From: Corynebacterium efficiens YS-314
GTDB lineage: Bacteria; Actinomycetota; Actinomycetes; Mycobacteriales; Mycobacteriaceae
Assembly (NCBI RefSeq): GCF_000011305.1
Contig: NC_004369.1
Location: 2,542,001 to 2,606,000, forward strand
Length of the DNA: 64,000 nt
Direction of reading: 5' to 3'
The notes below the pieces were generated by a model. It did no database searches and was not told the origin of the DNA. It worked only from the letters and a program-made list of their open reading frames with translations. Below are positions 1 to 10,215 of this stretch, piece after piece (positions within the stretch are counted from its first letter, which is position 1; each line of letters opens with the position of its first letter). The position numbers and the translations under genes are program-made.

Positions 1-3000
1 GGAAGGCATCCGGGTGCACGACCGCGACCAGCGCGGAGACGTGACCGAAACCAAGCGAGGTCACCAGACCGGCCTTCGGCGCCTTGGACGAGAGGTCCAG
101 CGGCTTGCGCAGCCACACCAGGTGCTGGTGGCGGGCCAGAACCGGGTCGACGCAGTCCAGTGCACGGTTGGCCGGGACGATGCCGGAGCGCAGCACCTGG
201 GTGAGGCCGATGAGCTGGAAGGCTGCGGCACCACCCTTGGCGTGGCCGGTCAGGGACTTCTGGGACACCACATACAGCGGGTTGCCCGGGGTCCGGCCGA
301 TCGCGGCGGCGATGCGCTCGTGCATGTCGGATTCGTTCGGGTCATTGGCGTTGGTGGAGGTGTCGTGCTTGGAGATGATCGAGATCTCATCAGCGGTCAC
401 ACCCACCTCGGCCAGTGCGTGGACCAGGCGCGATTCCACACCGTCACGGGCGGCACTGAGCGCACCCAGGCCGGGGGCCGGGATGGAGGTGTGCGCACCG
501 TCGGCAAAGGACTCCGCGAAACCGACGACACCGAGGACCGGCAGTCCCATGTCGGCGGCGAGGGAGGCACGCGCCAGCAGGATGGTGCCACCACCCTCGG
601 ACTCGATGAACCCACCACGGCGGCGGTCGTTGGCGCGGGAGAAGAAGCGGTGCTCGATGCCCTTGCGTTCCATCTCCGCGGAATCGGCGGTGGCCGCCAT
701 GTCACCGAAGCCGGTGATACCCTCCACGGACAGTGTATCGAAACCACCGGTGACCACGAAGTCGGCCTTGCCCACACGGATCTTGTCCAGACCCTCCTCC
801 ACGGACACAGCCGCGGTGGCGCACGCGGCCACCGGGTGGATCATCTGGCCGTAGCCACCGACGTAGGACTGCATGACGTGCGCGGCCACCACGTTCGGCA
901 GGGCCTCCTGCAGAACATCGTTGGCGCGCGGCTCGGCCAGCAGACGGTCGACGTAGATACCGCGCAGGGATTCCATGCCACCCATGCCGGTGCCCTGGGT
1001 GGAGGACACGCGTGCCGGGTGGATGGCTGCGAGCAGCTCCGCCGGGTCGAAACCGGAGGATAGGAACGCATCCACGGTGCAGACGATGTTCCACAGTGCC
1101 ACGGTGTCGAGGTTGTCGATCATGTCGGCCGGGATACCCCAGACGGCAGGGTCGAAGTCCTTGGGCACCTGGCCACCGACGAAGCGGGTCATGGCCATGC
1201 GGCGTGGCACGCGGATGGCGGAACCGGCCTTGCGGGTGACCGACCACTCACCATCGGCCTCGTTGTAGGAGGCGGTGGTCAGCTCCGGTTCGGACTCCAC
1301 ATAGGTCAGTGCCTCCTCGCGGGACCCGACCGAGAAGGTCAGGTCGTGGTCGAGGTAGACGGTGGTCAGCTCGGGGGCGAAGTTGTCGAACATGCCGTAG
1401 GCGGGCATGTCGTGGTAGCGGCGCACACCCACACGTGCCAGGACCTCGTCGTGGAAGCGCTCGTAGATGTCCTCCTCGGCGATGGCCTCGTCATTGGCGT
1501 CGTACCAGCCAGGTGTCGGGTCCTCATCCCAGTGGATCAGTCCCGTGGTCCAGGCCAGTTCGATGACACCGGCGGCGGACAGCTCGCCGGAGACCTCGAC
1601 GTCGAAACGCGTACGGGCGGAACCGACCGGTCCGAGCTCGCCGGCACCGACGATGACCACCATGCCGTCCAGCGACTGGGTGACCTGACCGTCGAAGTCC
1701 GGGGTGGTCTGCACAATCGGGCGGTACGGGGTGGGCAGTGCCGCGATGGTGCGGGGCTTGTCCATCTCCTCGGCCGGTGCCTGTTCCAGTGCACGGGCCA
1801 TCTCCGCGAGGTTGATGTCGGACTCCCCCAGGCCACCGGTGAAGTCAACGGTGATCGGGGACTGCGCGGCCTCCTCACGGACCTCAGCAGCAACCTGGGA
1901 GATAAGCTTCTCGGCGATCTCCCCGGTGGAGTAGGTCTCCACGCCGGCTTCCTCGGCGGCGGCCACGAGCGGGTCGTTGCCACCCATGAGGCCGGTGCCA
2001 CGGACCCAACCGATGTGGGCGTGGACCAGCGAGGTGTGTGCACCCCAGGCGCTCTGCTCGGCATTCCAGCGGGTGACCACGGCATCGAGGGCGGCCTTGG
2101 ACTCACCGTAGGCACCGTCGCCACCGAAGCGGCCACGGTTGGGTGAACCCGGGATGACCACGTGCAGGCGGTGGCCGACGCGGGTGTCAGCCCCCAGCGG
2201 TGCCAGTCCCACGATGAGGCGTTCCACCGACCACAGCAACAGGCGCATCTGGGCCTCGGTCTGACCACCGGCATCCGCCATGGACCCGGACACACGCGGT
2301 GCGGCGAACGGGAACAGCAGGGTCGGGATCATCGCCGGCTTGATCAGCTTGGACTTGCCGTTGACGGTCGCGGTCTGTTCGGTGCCGATCCAGTTCACGA
2401 TCGCGTCGATGTCCGTGTACGAGCTCAGGTTCGCCGGGACCACCCACAGGGCGGCTGTGCCACGGGCGGAACGGGCGTAGAGCTCCTTGTAGAACTCCAG
2501 GCGGTCGTGGTTGAGGCTGGAGGTGGTGGCCACCACGGTGGCACCACCGGCCAGGAGCTTCTCGACGACCGCCGCCGCGATCGAGTTCGGCGACCCACCG
2601 GTGACCACGGCGACATCATCGGCGTACTCCAGAGCGGCGGTGTCGCGGGCCTGCTCGGCCAGCGCGTCCAGACCGAGGTACTCGGCCTGGACGGCCACGA
2701 CCTCGCCGGCGCCGGTGACATCGATGTCGGCTTCATCCAGTTCGCCCAGGGCGACACGGGTGAGGTCCTCGCGGGCGGAGGCCCAGCGGTCGTCGATCTG
2801 CACCACGCGGTCGGCATCGAAACTGGGTGCGACCTGGCGTGGCCAGTCGGAACCGAGCTCACGGGAGACCAGCTCATAGAGCTCGTTGTCGGACTCAGCC
2901 TCCTCAAAGGCGGCCTGTGCGGGGGCATCCAGACCCAGCTGGGAGAGGATGGTGCGTGCGGTCGCGGCCAGGACACCGGCCTTACCGGTGACCTGCTCGG

Positions 3001-6000
3001 CGAATTCGCCGAGTGCTGCGGAGTCGACAACTCCACCGGCTGCGCCACCTGCGGACGGCAGGGAGACGGCAACGCCGAGGCGGGCGGCGACGGCGGCCAC
3101 GGCGGCGTCGATAAGCGCATCAAGCTCGGCGGCGCTCGACGGTGCGGCGGGAGCCAGGGTGGCCAGGTCACCACCGCGCAGGGAGGCTCCCTCGCGGGCA
3201 CCGATGACCACCTCGGCGACGACATGATCGGCCCAGCCCTGGCCGAGCTGCCAGGTGCCGGTGACACGCTCGGCGATGTACGCCGGGCGCTTGCCGGTGG
3301 GGCCGGTGATACGGCGCAGCGCATCGGCTGCGGCATCGGAGAGCACCGGCCCGAAGGCTTGGTAGCCCTTGGCCATCTTGGACACGGTCACCTTGAGGTC
3401 ACCGAGTTCCGCGTCGGCGGCACCGTCGATGGCACCCAGGCCGAATTCCACGCCGAGGTCCAGCAGCAGCTGGTTGCGGCGTGAGGAGACACCCTCCACG
3501 AGTGTCTCGATGGAGTCGGTGGCACCCATCTGATCCGGGCGGACCTTGGTCCAGATGGCGATGAGCATCTCGGTGGCATCCGCCGGGGTGAACTCGATGT
3601 CCTCTGGGCGGGGGCCACCGGTGGCCACGGGTGCGGCGGGCACAGCGGCCGGTGCGGCCTCGGGCGCTGCGGTGGCGGCAACCTGGGTACCTTCCGTCGC
3701 AGGCGTGTCGACGGATGAGGAGTCAGCGTCGGCAGGCTCGGAGGCCAGTTCGCGGACCACCTCATCGGTGGCGAAGACCACCGGGCGGTCGCGTTCGATG
3801 TTGAGGACCTCGATCTCGGCCTCGCGGTACTGCGGCAGGTTGAGGGTCTGGCCCATCATGTTGGCCACGGTCGGGGCGGAACCGACACCGACCTCCACGA
3901 AACGCTCAACACCCAGACCGCCCTGTTCGCGGGAACGGATGAGCAGGTCCTGGGTTTCGATCCAGCGGACCGGGGAGGCGAACTGCCAGGCCAGCAGCTC
4001 GATGAGCAGGGTGCGGGCGAGCTTTTGCTCCTCGCGTGCGGCGGCCTCGAAGTCGGCGAGGATGTCGTTGACGTACCGGGAGTCGACGACCTCGGCCATG
4101 GACTCGACAAACTCACGGGTGAGTTCGAAGGGACGGGCCACCAGGTTCGGGATGTAACGACCGACGAGGGTCTCCAGATCCAGTTCGGCCGGGATGAGGG
4201 AATCCAGGTGCTCGCGGAAGGCACCCACGCCGTCACGCAGCTTGGATGAGTGGAAGGGCACGTCGATGCCCGGGATCATGATGAAGGCACGCTGGCCCGG
4301 TGCGCGGTGCTCCACGTCGGCACGCAGGGCCTTCAGGCCCGCCTGGGTTCCGGCGACCGCGTACTGCAGACCGGCCAGGTTGTAGTTGACGATCTCGAGG
4401 AACTCCCCGGATTGCTCAGCGACACCTGCGACATAGTCGAAGACATCATCGGCGGTCAGGCCCATCTTGTTGGGACGCAGGGCGGCCAGGCCGTAGTTGG
4501 ACAGGCCGTTCTCATCGCGGTCGACCAGACGGTGCATGGTCAGGCCGCGGCGGTAGACGATCTCCACCACGGACTCCAGGGAGAGCACACCGGCGTAGGC
4601 GGCCAGGGCGTTGTACTCACCGACGGAGTGACCGGCGAAGAACGCCTGCTGGTTCAGGGCGTGGGCCTCGCGTATCTCGGCGACCTGGGCCACACCGAGG
4701 GTGGCCATGCCGACCTGGGTGAACTGGGTGAGGAAGAGCACGCCGTCGGGGTGGAAGAACTTCTCCCCGCCCACGGTGACCTCGGTGGGGTTGTTCTCCA
4801 CGATCTCGAGGATGGAGAAGCCCAGCTTGGCGCGGGTGTGTGCGTCGGCGCGGTCCCAGATGGCGCGGGCGGCCGCGGAGTTGCGGCGGGATTCCATGCC
4901 CATGCCCTGGGACTGGATGCCCTGGCCGGGGAAGGCGTAGAAGGTGGTCGGCGCGGCCATCACGGCGGTGGCGGTGAGCACCAGGTTGCCGTTGACGGTG
5001 GCGGTGACGGAGCGGACCTCGCCGTGGCCGGGGCGGGAATCCACGGCGGAGCGTTCCACGGTGAACACGATGGTCTCCCCCGGCATGACCGGGGCCAGCA
5101 TGGTGGCGGTGTACTCCACGACGCGGGCGGCCGGGGTGTGGGCCTGCTCATCGGTGAACTCGGCACCGGCGATCAGTTCGCCGATGGCGGAGGTCCACAT
5201 GCCGTGGACGATCACGCCGGGCAGGCCGGCAAGGGCTGCTGCGGTGTCGGAGACGTGGATCGGGTTGCGGTCCCCGGAGACCACGGCGAAGGGGCGCATG
5301 GATTCCGGTGCGACCACCTCGGCCACGGCCCGGTGGGAGCGTGGGGTGTCGATGATGGTGGGCAGGGTGGAGGTGTTGGTGCGTGCGACGGTGTCACCGT
5401 TGCGGCCCTTGATGGCGAAACGCTCGGACAGGGTGGCGATCTGCTGATCACCGGCGGTGATGCGGGCGCGGACCACCACGACACGGCCCATGGAGGTATC
5501 GGAGACCTCATCGGCGGTGGCGGTGACCTGCAGCGCTACCTCACCGTCGGCCACGGAGGGCAGCTCGGCGGTGAGCTTGATGTGGTGCTCGAGGTGGACC
5601 AGGGAGAGCATGCCCTCAACCACGGACGCGGAATCGGTACCCGGGATCACGGCGGAACGGACCGCGGCGAACACGGCGGGCCAGGCGCGACCGACGAGCA
5701 CATCGGGTGCGGTGGCGGCCGGGGTCACGGTGGCCGGGAGGTGCGCGGCGGTGACATTGTCATAGTCGGCCAGGTGACTGGCGTCCAGGGTGGTCTCCCA
5801 CTCGGCGACACCATCGGTGATGGTGGCCAGGGTGCCACCGGCGGCGACACGGGTGAGCTCACCCATGGCGGCCTCGGCGTCAGCCTGGGTGACCTGTGGG
5901 ACGGCACCGGGGATGGTGTCCCCGGGCAGGGTGAAACGGATGACCAGATCGGTGGTGGTGCCGAACGCGGTGGATCCGGCCAGCGGCACGGTGAGCAGGA

Positions 6001-8818
6001 CATGCTCGGTGTCCTCGACCTCGAGGCGGGCACCGGTCGGGGCGTGGTGGGCGGTCTCACCGTCGCGCTCCCAGGCGTCCACGTCACCGAGGCGGTGGAT
6101 CATGGAGATGGTGTTGCGGCCGGCCCAGTAGGTGCCCGGCGCGGTGAGCAGCTCGTCGATGAGGTCGCGCTCGACCTCGTGCACCTCGGTGATGCGCTCG
6201 ATGGAGGCGGCGTTGAACCGGTCGAGCAGGTCAGCGACCGGCTCATTGGCTTTCGTGATGCCGGCGACCGCGGCCGGGCCGGGGATGATGGCGACCTGGT
6301 CGGCGTCGAAACGCTCGTCGTGGGACTGCCACAGGGAATCCGAACGCCACCAGCGGCGCACGTCCTTGTCGATGACCGGCACGAAGCACACCGGCTTGCC
6401 CGGGGTGCGGCACAGTCCGAGGAACCACGCCGCATCAGCCGGGGTGAGCAGGTCGGTGGCGGCGTGCGGGAGGTCGGCGACGAGCTTGTCGACGACCTGC
6501 TGGGGCTCCACTCCGTCTTCCAGGGTGTGCGACGGGGTGAACTGTCCGTGGTCCTGGTCGATGAGGCGGGCCTCGGCGCGTTCGAGCATCTGGGCGAAAC
6601 GGTTCGCCCAGGAGACGTCGATCCACTCACCGTTGACCGGTCCGGACAGTTCCAGGTAGCGGTTGAGCCACTGCTGGTACGTCATGGAACCGAGGTCACC
6701 GAAGTAGACCTTGGCGGTCTTGCCGATGGCGGCGATGATCTCCTCACGACGGGCCTGGACGGCTTCCTCATCACCGGCGACCTCATCGAGGAGACGTCCG
6801 GCGCGGGCGAAGGAGTTGTCGATCTCATGGATGTCCGCACCCAGCTGGGAGCGTCCGGAGGCCATACCGTTGGCGGCGCCACCGGCGGGGACCCATTCGG
6901 TGGTGCCCGGGGTGGCCACCAGCAGTTCCTTAACGGACTGGGAGGTGGTGGCCTCCTTGGCGGCCATGGCGGCGGTGCCGATGAGGATGCCGTCGACAGG
7001 CATGGCGGGCAGGCCGTGGGCGGTCGCCCAGGAACCGGTGATGTAGTCAGCGGCGCGTTCCGGGGTGCCGATGCCACCGCCGACGCAGAGCACGACGTTG
7101 TCCAGGGCGCGGATGTCGGCGTAGGTGGCGATCAGGAGATCGTCGAGGTTCTCCCAGGAGTGGTGACCACCGGCGATCCCGCCCTCCACATGGATGATGA
7201 TCGGGGTGTCGGGCAGTTCACGGGCGATCGCGAGGACGGCGTGGACCTGTTTGACGGCGCCCGGCTTGAAGGAGATCCAGGGGAATCCGCCGTCGACAAG
7301 CTCGCGCACGAGGCTGACGGCCTCGTCCTTCTCCGGCATGCCGGCGGTGATGACGATGCCGTCGATGGGGGCACCGTTGGCGCGTGCCTTGGGCACCAGG
7401 CGCTTGCCACCGATCTGCATCTTCCACAGGTAGGGATCGAGGAACATCGAGTTGAACTGGACATTGACGCCCGGTTCGAGCAGCCCGGTGAGCTTCTCGA
7501 TATTGGATTCGAGGATCTCCGGGGTGACCTGGCCACCACCGGCGAGCTCGGCCCAGTGTCCACCGTTGGCGGCGGCTGCGACGATCTCGGGGTCGACGGT
7601 GGTGGGGGTCATGCCGGCGAGCAGCATGGGGCTGCGGCCGGTCAGTTCGGTGAAGCGCGTGACCAGGCGGGGACGACCATCGATGGATTCCACCCGAGGG
7701 GCGAACTCGTCATAGGAGCGGGGCAGCTCCGGTGCCATGCCGGCATCGAAGACCCGGGCCTGACCGTCGGTGTCGCACACGGCGAAGGAGGCGGCACCGC
7801 GGCCGGCGAGGATGGAGTTGGTCAGGGGCACCACGCCACCGTCGGGACCGACATCGAGGATCCACCGGGCGCCGGCATCCAGCGCACCGGTGACGGCAGC
7901 CACCCAGTCGACGGGGTTGACCAGCACGTCGGCGGCGACCTCACGGGAGGTCTCCGCGTCCAGGCCACAGGCCGTCGCCCAGGCGACGGTCTGCTCAACC
8001 GCCATGGACATCGCCGGGTGGTGGAAGGCGGCCTGGACATCCAGCTGGGTGATGCGCGGGGCGAACGGCTGACCGCCGCGCTCCTTGTTCTCAATCGCCT
8101 TGGCATCAGCGGCGGCCATGGCCTCCAGCGCGGTGATCACACGCTGGTTGTCATCGGGGCGACCGACCAGGACATAGGTGGTGCGGGCATTGCGCAGACC
8201 GATGACGGGGCGGATCTCCTCGGGCACATCGGCGGCGGCCTTATCTATGGCGGCCTGCAGCTGCTCACGGGTGACCCCGGCGACGGCGACCATCGGGGAC
8301 CGGGTGCCCTGGGCGATAAGTCCGGTCATGCGGCCGGTGCGGGTGATGGCGGCTCCGATGAGCTGCGCCAGTGCCACATACTCATCAGCACGGGTCAGGT
8401 CCCTCAGCAGGTGCACACCGAGCACACCCTGCGAGTGGCCGATGGCTGCCACGGACTTCTCCACATCCAGGCGCTGGGACTCCAGGGAATCCAGGGTGGC
8501 GATCTGGGAGACGAAGATGCCGGGCACACTCACGGCGGCCTGGGCGGTATCAAAGTTAGGGGTGTCCACGGCGTTGGCCCAGGCAACCGGGTCGAAACCG
8601 AAGGGGAAGGTACCTGCAAGTTCATCAGCGACGGGAGCCAGCAGCTCCTGCGCGCGCTCGACGATTCCCTGGACATTGGTGCCGGCGCCTGCGGCGACCG
8701 CGGCGCGGAGGGTCTTCAACCAGTTGAAGCCCTGGCCTGAGAAGGCGAAGGCATAGGGTTCCTGATCGAAGCGGTTGATCAGTCGGCTGGTCCCGAAGTT
8801 GCTGCCTGGTTCGGTCAC
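1..8818 (-). CDS. fasA: Type I fatty acid synthase, 3' end cut by window edge
   Basis: Giant multifunctional cytosolic synthase making long-chain acyl-CoA from acetyl- and malonyl-CoA, the only de novo route in corynebacteria. About 2,939 codons lie in the window; the family is near 3,000, so only the extreme C-terminus is missing. Start is GTG at 8818, preceded by AAGGAG. Landmarks in order: acyltransferase GHSQG (Ser about 129), glycine-rich enoyl reductase motif (about 580), malonyl/palmitoyl transferase GHSVGEY (Ser about 1398), carrier-protein DSIE with the likely phosphopantetheine Ser (about 1769), and ketosynthase with its Cys in VAACATA (about 2666). C. glutamicum has two such enzymes; the nearby mepA and rph genes favour the fasA paralogue over fasB, which is inference. 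The opposite strand has very long open frames here, a codon-bias artefact. Confidence 0.96.
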   Translation of the reverse strand, partial: MTEPGSNFGTSRLINRFDQEPYAFAFSGQGFNWLKTLRAAVAAGAGTNVQGIVERAQELLAPVADELAGTFPFGFDPVAWANAVDTPNFDTAQAAVSVPGIFVSQIATLDSLESQRLDVEKSVAAIGHSQGVLGVHLLRDLTRADEYVALAQLIGAAITRTGRMTGLIAQGTRSPMVAVAGVTREQLQAAIDKAAADVPEEIRPVIGLRNARTTYVLVGRPDDNQRVITALEAMAAADAKAIENKERGGQPFAPRITQLDVQAAFHHPAMSMAVEQTVAWATACGLDAETSREVAADVLVNPVDWVAAVTGALDAGARWILDVGPDGGVVPLTNSILAGRGAASFAVCDTDGQARVFDAGMAPELPRSYDEFAPRVESIDGRPRLVTRFTELTGRSPMLLAGMTPTTVDPEIVAAAANGGHWAELAGGGQVTPEILESNIEKLTGLLEPGVNVQFNSMFLDPYLWKMQIGGKRLVPKARANGAPIDGIVITAGMPEKDEAVSLVRELVDGGFPWISFKPGAVKQVHAVLAIARELPDTPIIIHVEGGIAGGHHSWENLDDLLIATYADIRALDNVVLCVGGGIGTPERAADYITGSWATAHGLPAMPVDGILIGTAAMAAKEATTSQSVKELLVATPGTTEWVPAGGAANGMASGRSQLGADIHEIDNSFARAGRLLDEVAGDEEAVQARREEIIAAIGKTAKVYFGDLGSMTYQQWLNRYLELSGPVNGEWIDVSWANRFAQMLERAEARLIDQDHGQFTPSHTLEDGVEPQQVVDKLVADLPHAATDLLTPADAAWFLGLCRTPGKPVCFVPVIDKDVRRWWRSDSLWQSHDERFDADQVAIIPGPAAVAGITKANEPVADLLDRFNAASIERITEVHEVERDLIDELLTAPGTYWAGRNTISMIHRLGDVDAWERDGETAHHAPTGARLEVEDTEHVLLTVPLAGSTAFGTTTDLVIRFTLPGDTIPGAVPQVTQADAEAAMGELTRVAAGGTLATITDGVAEWETTLDASHLADYDNVTAAHLPATVTPAATAPDVLVGRAWPAVFAAVRSAVIPGTDSASVVEGMLSLVHLEHHIKLTAELPSVADGEVALQVTATADEVSDTSMGRVVVVRARITAGDQQIATLSERFAIKGRNGDTVARTNTSTLPTIIDTPRSHRAVAEVVAPESMRPFAVVSGDRNPIHVSDTAAALAGLPGVIVHGMWTSAIGELIAGAEFTDEQAHTPAARVVEYTATMLAPVMPGETIVFTVERSAVDSRPGHGEVRSVTATVNGNLVLTATAVMAAPTTFYAFPGQGIQSQGMGMESRRNSAAARAIWDRADAHTRAKLGFSILEIVENNPTEVTVGGEKFFHPDGVLFLTQFTQVGMATLGVAQVAEIREAHALNQQAFFAGHSVGEYNALAAYAGVLSLESVVEIVYRRGLTMHRLVDRDENGLSNYGLAALRPNKMGLTADDVFDYVAGVAEQSGEFLEIVNYNLAGLQYAVAGTQAGLKALRADVEHRAPGQRAFIMIPGIDVPFHSSKLRDGVGAFREHLDSLIPAELDLETLVGRYIPNLVARPFELTREFVESMAEVVDSRYVNDILADFEAAAREEQKLARTLLIELLAWQFASPVRWIETQDLLIRSREQGGLGVERFVEVGVGSAPTVANMMGQTLNLPQYREAEIEVLNIERDRPVVFATDEVVRELASEPADADSSSVDTPATEGTQVAATAAPEAAPAAVPAAPVATGGPRPEDIEFTPADATEMLIAIWTKVRPDQMGATDSIETLVEGVSSRRNQLLLDLGVEFGLGAIDGAADAELGDLKVTVSKMAKGYQAFGPVLSDAAADALRRITGPTGKRPAYIAERVTGTWQLGQGWADHVVAEVVIGAREGASLRGGDLATLAPAAPSSAAELDALIDAAVAAVAARLGVAVSLPSAGGAAGGVVDSAALGEFAEQVTGKAGVLAATARTILSQLGLDAPAQAAFEEAESDNELYELVSRELGSDWPRQVAPSFDADRVVQIDDRWASAREDLTRVALGELDEADIDVTGAGEVVAVQAEYLGLDALAEQARDTAALEYADDVAVVTGGSPNSIAAAVVEKLLAGGATVVATTSSLNHDRLEFYKELYARSARGTAALWVVPANLSSYTDIDAIVNWIGTEQTATVNGKSKLIKPAMIPTLLFPFAAPRVSGSMADAGGQTEAQMRLLLWSVERLIVGLAPLGADTRVGHRLHVVIPGSPNRGRFGGDGAYGESKAALDAVVTRWNAEQSAWGAHTSLVHAHIGWVRGTGLMGGNDPLVAAAEEAGVETYSTGEIAEKLISQVAAEVREEAAQSPITVDFTGGLGESDINLAEMARALEQAPAEEMDKPRTIAALPTPYRPIVQTTPDFDGQVTQSLDGMVVIVGAGELGPVGSARTRFDVEVSGELSAAGVIELAWTTGLIHWDEDPTPGWYDANDEAIAEEDIYERFHDEVLARVGVRRYHDMPAYGMFDNFAPELTTVYLDHDLTFSVGSREEALTYVESEPELTTASYNEADGEWSVTRKAGSAIRVPRRMAMTRFVGGQVPKDFDPAVWGIPADMIDNLDTVALWNIVCTVDAFLSSGFDPAELLAAIHPARVSSTQGTGMGGMESLRGIYVDRLLAEPRANDVLQEALPNVVAAHVMQSYVGGYGQMIHPVAACATAAVSVEEGLDKIRVGKADFVVTGGFDTLSVEGITGFGDMAATADSAEMERKGIEHRFFSRANDRRRGGFIESEGGGTILLARASLAADMGLPVLGVVGFAESFADGAHTSIPAPGLGALSAARDGVESRLVHALAEVGVTADEISIISKHDTSTNANDPNESDMHERIAAAIGRTPGNPLYVVSQKSLTGHAKGGAAAFQLIGLTQVLRSGIVPANRALDCVDPVLARHQHLVWLRKPLDLSSKAPKAGLVTSLGFGHVSALVAVVHPDAF

Positions 8819-9131
8819 GTGTGAACTCGCTCCTTGTTTGACTCAGACACCTCAAGGCCCCGTGCCGGAACCATCGGTCTGTGCATGCTCAGATAATGAA
8901 AACTGGAAAATGGCACACCTGTTACACCAGGGTGTCATTGGATAGGAAACAATATGCCATAAATCATGAGGAAAACGTCATCTTTTGTTGACGCGCGTCT
9001 TCCGCTGCATCCTGCGGTCCCGAATGGGATCATTCCGCTCCCCCTATCGTGCCACCTCGCGTGTTTGATACAAAAACTTCCCCGTCGAAATCAGGGATGG
9101 ACCATTCGGGGTGGATACCTGCGGTTTCATC
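8819..9131. promoter_or_regulatory. Upstream region of fasA
   Basis: About 310 bases without a gene between fasA and the small gene at 9132. It is more AT-rich than its surroundings near 8890-9000, as expected of a promoter. An imperfect inverted repeat lies near 8917-8937 (ACACC...GGTGT). A CATTAT hexamer on the minus strand near 8895 could be a -10, but no convincing -35 is seen. FasR is the known regulator of fas genes in C. glutamicum; I could not recognise its operator here. Confidence 0.35.
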
Positions 9132-9338
9132 TCAGCGGAGATGTCGCGAGATGAGGTCGCGCGCCTCCGAGAGGACGGCGGAAGAGGTGTGTCCTTCTTC
9201 ACCTTCCGTCCGGTCTAGGGAAATTCTCACACCATCGGACGGAAGGAAAACCTGACAGGCATGATCGGGCACGATCTCAACCTCGGGAACAATGCCGTTG
9301 TCAGCCATCCACGCGTCGAAATCCCTGGAGATACTCAT
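9132..9338 (-). CDS. Small protein of unknown function
   Basis: Unrecognised 68-residue acidic protein beginning MSISRDFDAW and ending with a basic RDLISRHLR tail. It has no signal peptide or membrane segment and reads like a small soluble protein. ATG at 9338 was chosen because codons upstream of it look non-coding; a GGAGGT lies about 18 bases upstream and a GGGG closer in, so the ribosome site is not textbook. It sits just downstream of the broken bdhA gene (65-base gap) and upstream of fasA, all on the minus strand. The lack of repeats and the codon usage support a real gene, but no function can be assigned. Confidence 0.6.
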   Translation of the reverse strand: MSISRDFDAWMADNGIVPEVEIVPDHACQVFLPSDGVRISLDRTEGEEGHTSSAVLSEARDLISRHLR

Positions 9339-9403
9339 GCACCCCAGGTTAACGCGAACACCTCCTTCTGAACATCCCCTTCCTGAACATCCCCCGATGG
9401 AAC

Positions 9404-10164
9404 CTAGCTCGCGGTCCACCCGCCATCGATGGTGTAGGCGGCGCCGGTGACCATCCCAGCATGCTCGGAGGCCAGCCAGGTGGCCAGGGACGCGACCTCG
9501 TCAGATTCCACCAGCCGTTTCACGGCGGATTCGGTGAGCATGATCTTCTCCACCACCTCATCCGGATCGATGCCGTGGATGGCTGCCTGATCCTCGATCT
9601 GCTTCTCCACCAGGGGCGTGCGCACATAGGCCGGGTTGATGCAGTTGGAGGTCACCCCGTGTGGGCCGCCCTCCAGGGCCGCGACCTTGGACAGCCCCTC
9701 CAGACCGTGTTTCGCGGCGACGTATGCGGACTTGAACGCGCTGGCACGCAATCCATGGACCGACGAGATATTGATGATGCGCCCGAAGCCCTGCCCATAC
9801 ATATGGGGGATCGCGGCACGCATCAAGAGGAAGGGGGCCTCCAGCATGAGCCGGTTGATCAGACGCCAGTTCTCGGGATCGAATTCATGGATCGGGGAGA
9901 TACGTTGGACACCGGCATTATTGACCAGGATATCGACCTCGAGAGTGAGGTCCTCCAGCGCAGCGGTGTCCGAGAGGTCCAGGCCCAGTGGTCGCCGTTG
10001 ACCTCGGCGGCCAGGTCGCGAGCCGCATCCTCATTGAGATCACAGATGGTCACATGGGCACCGGCCCGGGAGAAGGCCCGGGCGCAGGCCGCTCCGATAC
10101 CGGAGGCACCTCCTGTGATCAGTGCCTTACGGCCGTCCAGAGAGATTCCATTGGTGGTGTTCAT
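9404..10164 (-). pseudogene. bdhA: 3-hydroxybutyrate dehydrogenase (SDR), frameshifted
   Basis: Short-chain dehydrogenase of the D-3-hydroxybutyrate to acetoacetate type, in two frames. The N-terminal part (from ATG 10164) has the NAD-binding TGGASGIG (residues 17-24) and runs in frame to about 9982. One base is then missing: after GACCACTGGGCC the sequence reads TGGACC where NTG GAC CTC would continue the protein. The remainder, with NNAG (from the corrected frame), the catalytic YVAAK and the C-terminal GAAYTIDGGW, is intact to the TAG at 9404. The corrected length, about 253 residues, is normal for the family. It follows a GntP-type permease by about 50 bases, so the pair looks like a hydroxybutyrate uptake and oxidation operon. 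Assignment to BdhA rests on similarity of the C-terminal half and on context; another SDR substrate is possible. The break may be real decay or a sequencing error. Confidence 0.8.
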
Positions 10165-10215
10165 TGTTCCGCCTTTCGATGATGGGAGATGGTGTTCAAG
10201 GAGTGATGTGTCGAT

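Noticed and set aside
4250..8740. A 1,496-codon open frame on the plus strand
   Set aside because: It is antisense to fasA and its product is Gly/Asp/His-rich low complexity, the usual shadow of a high-GC gene.
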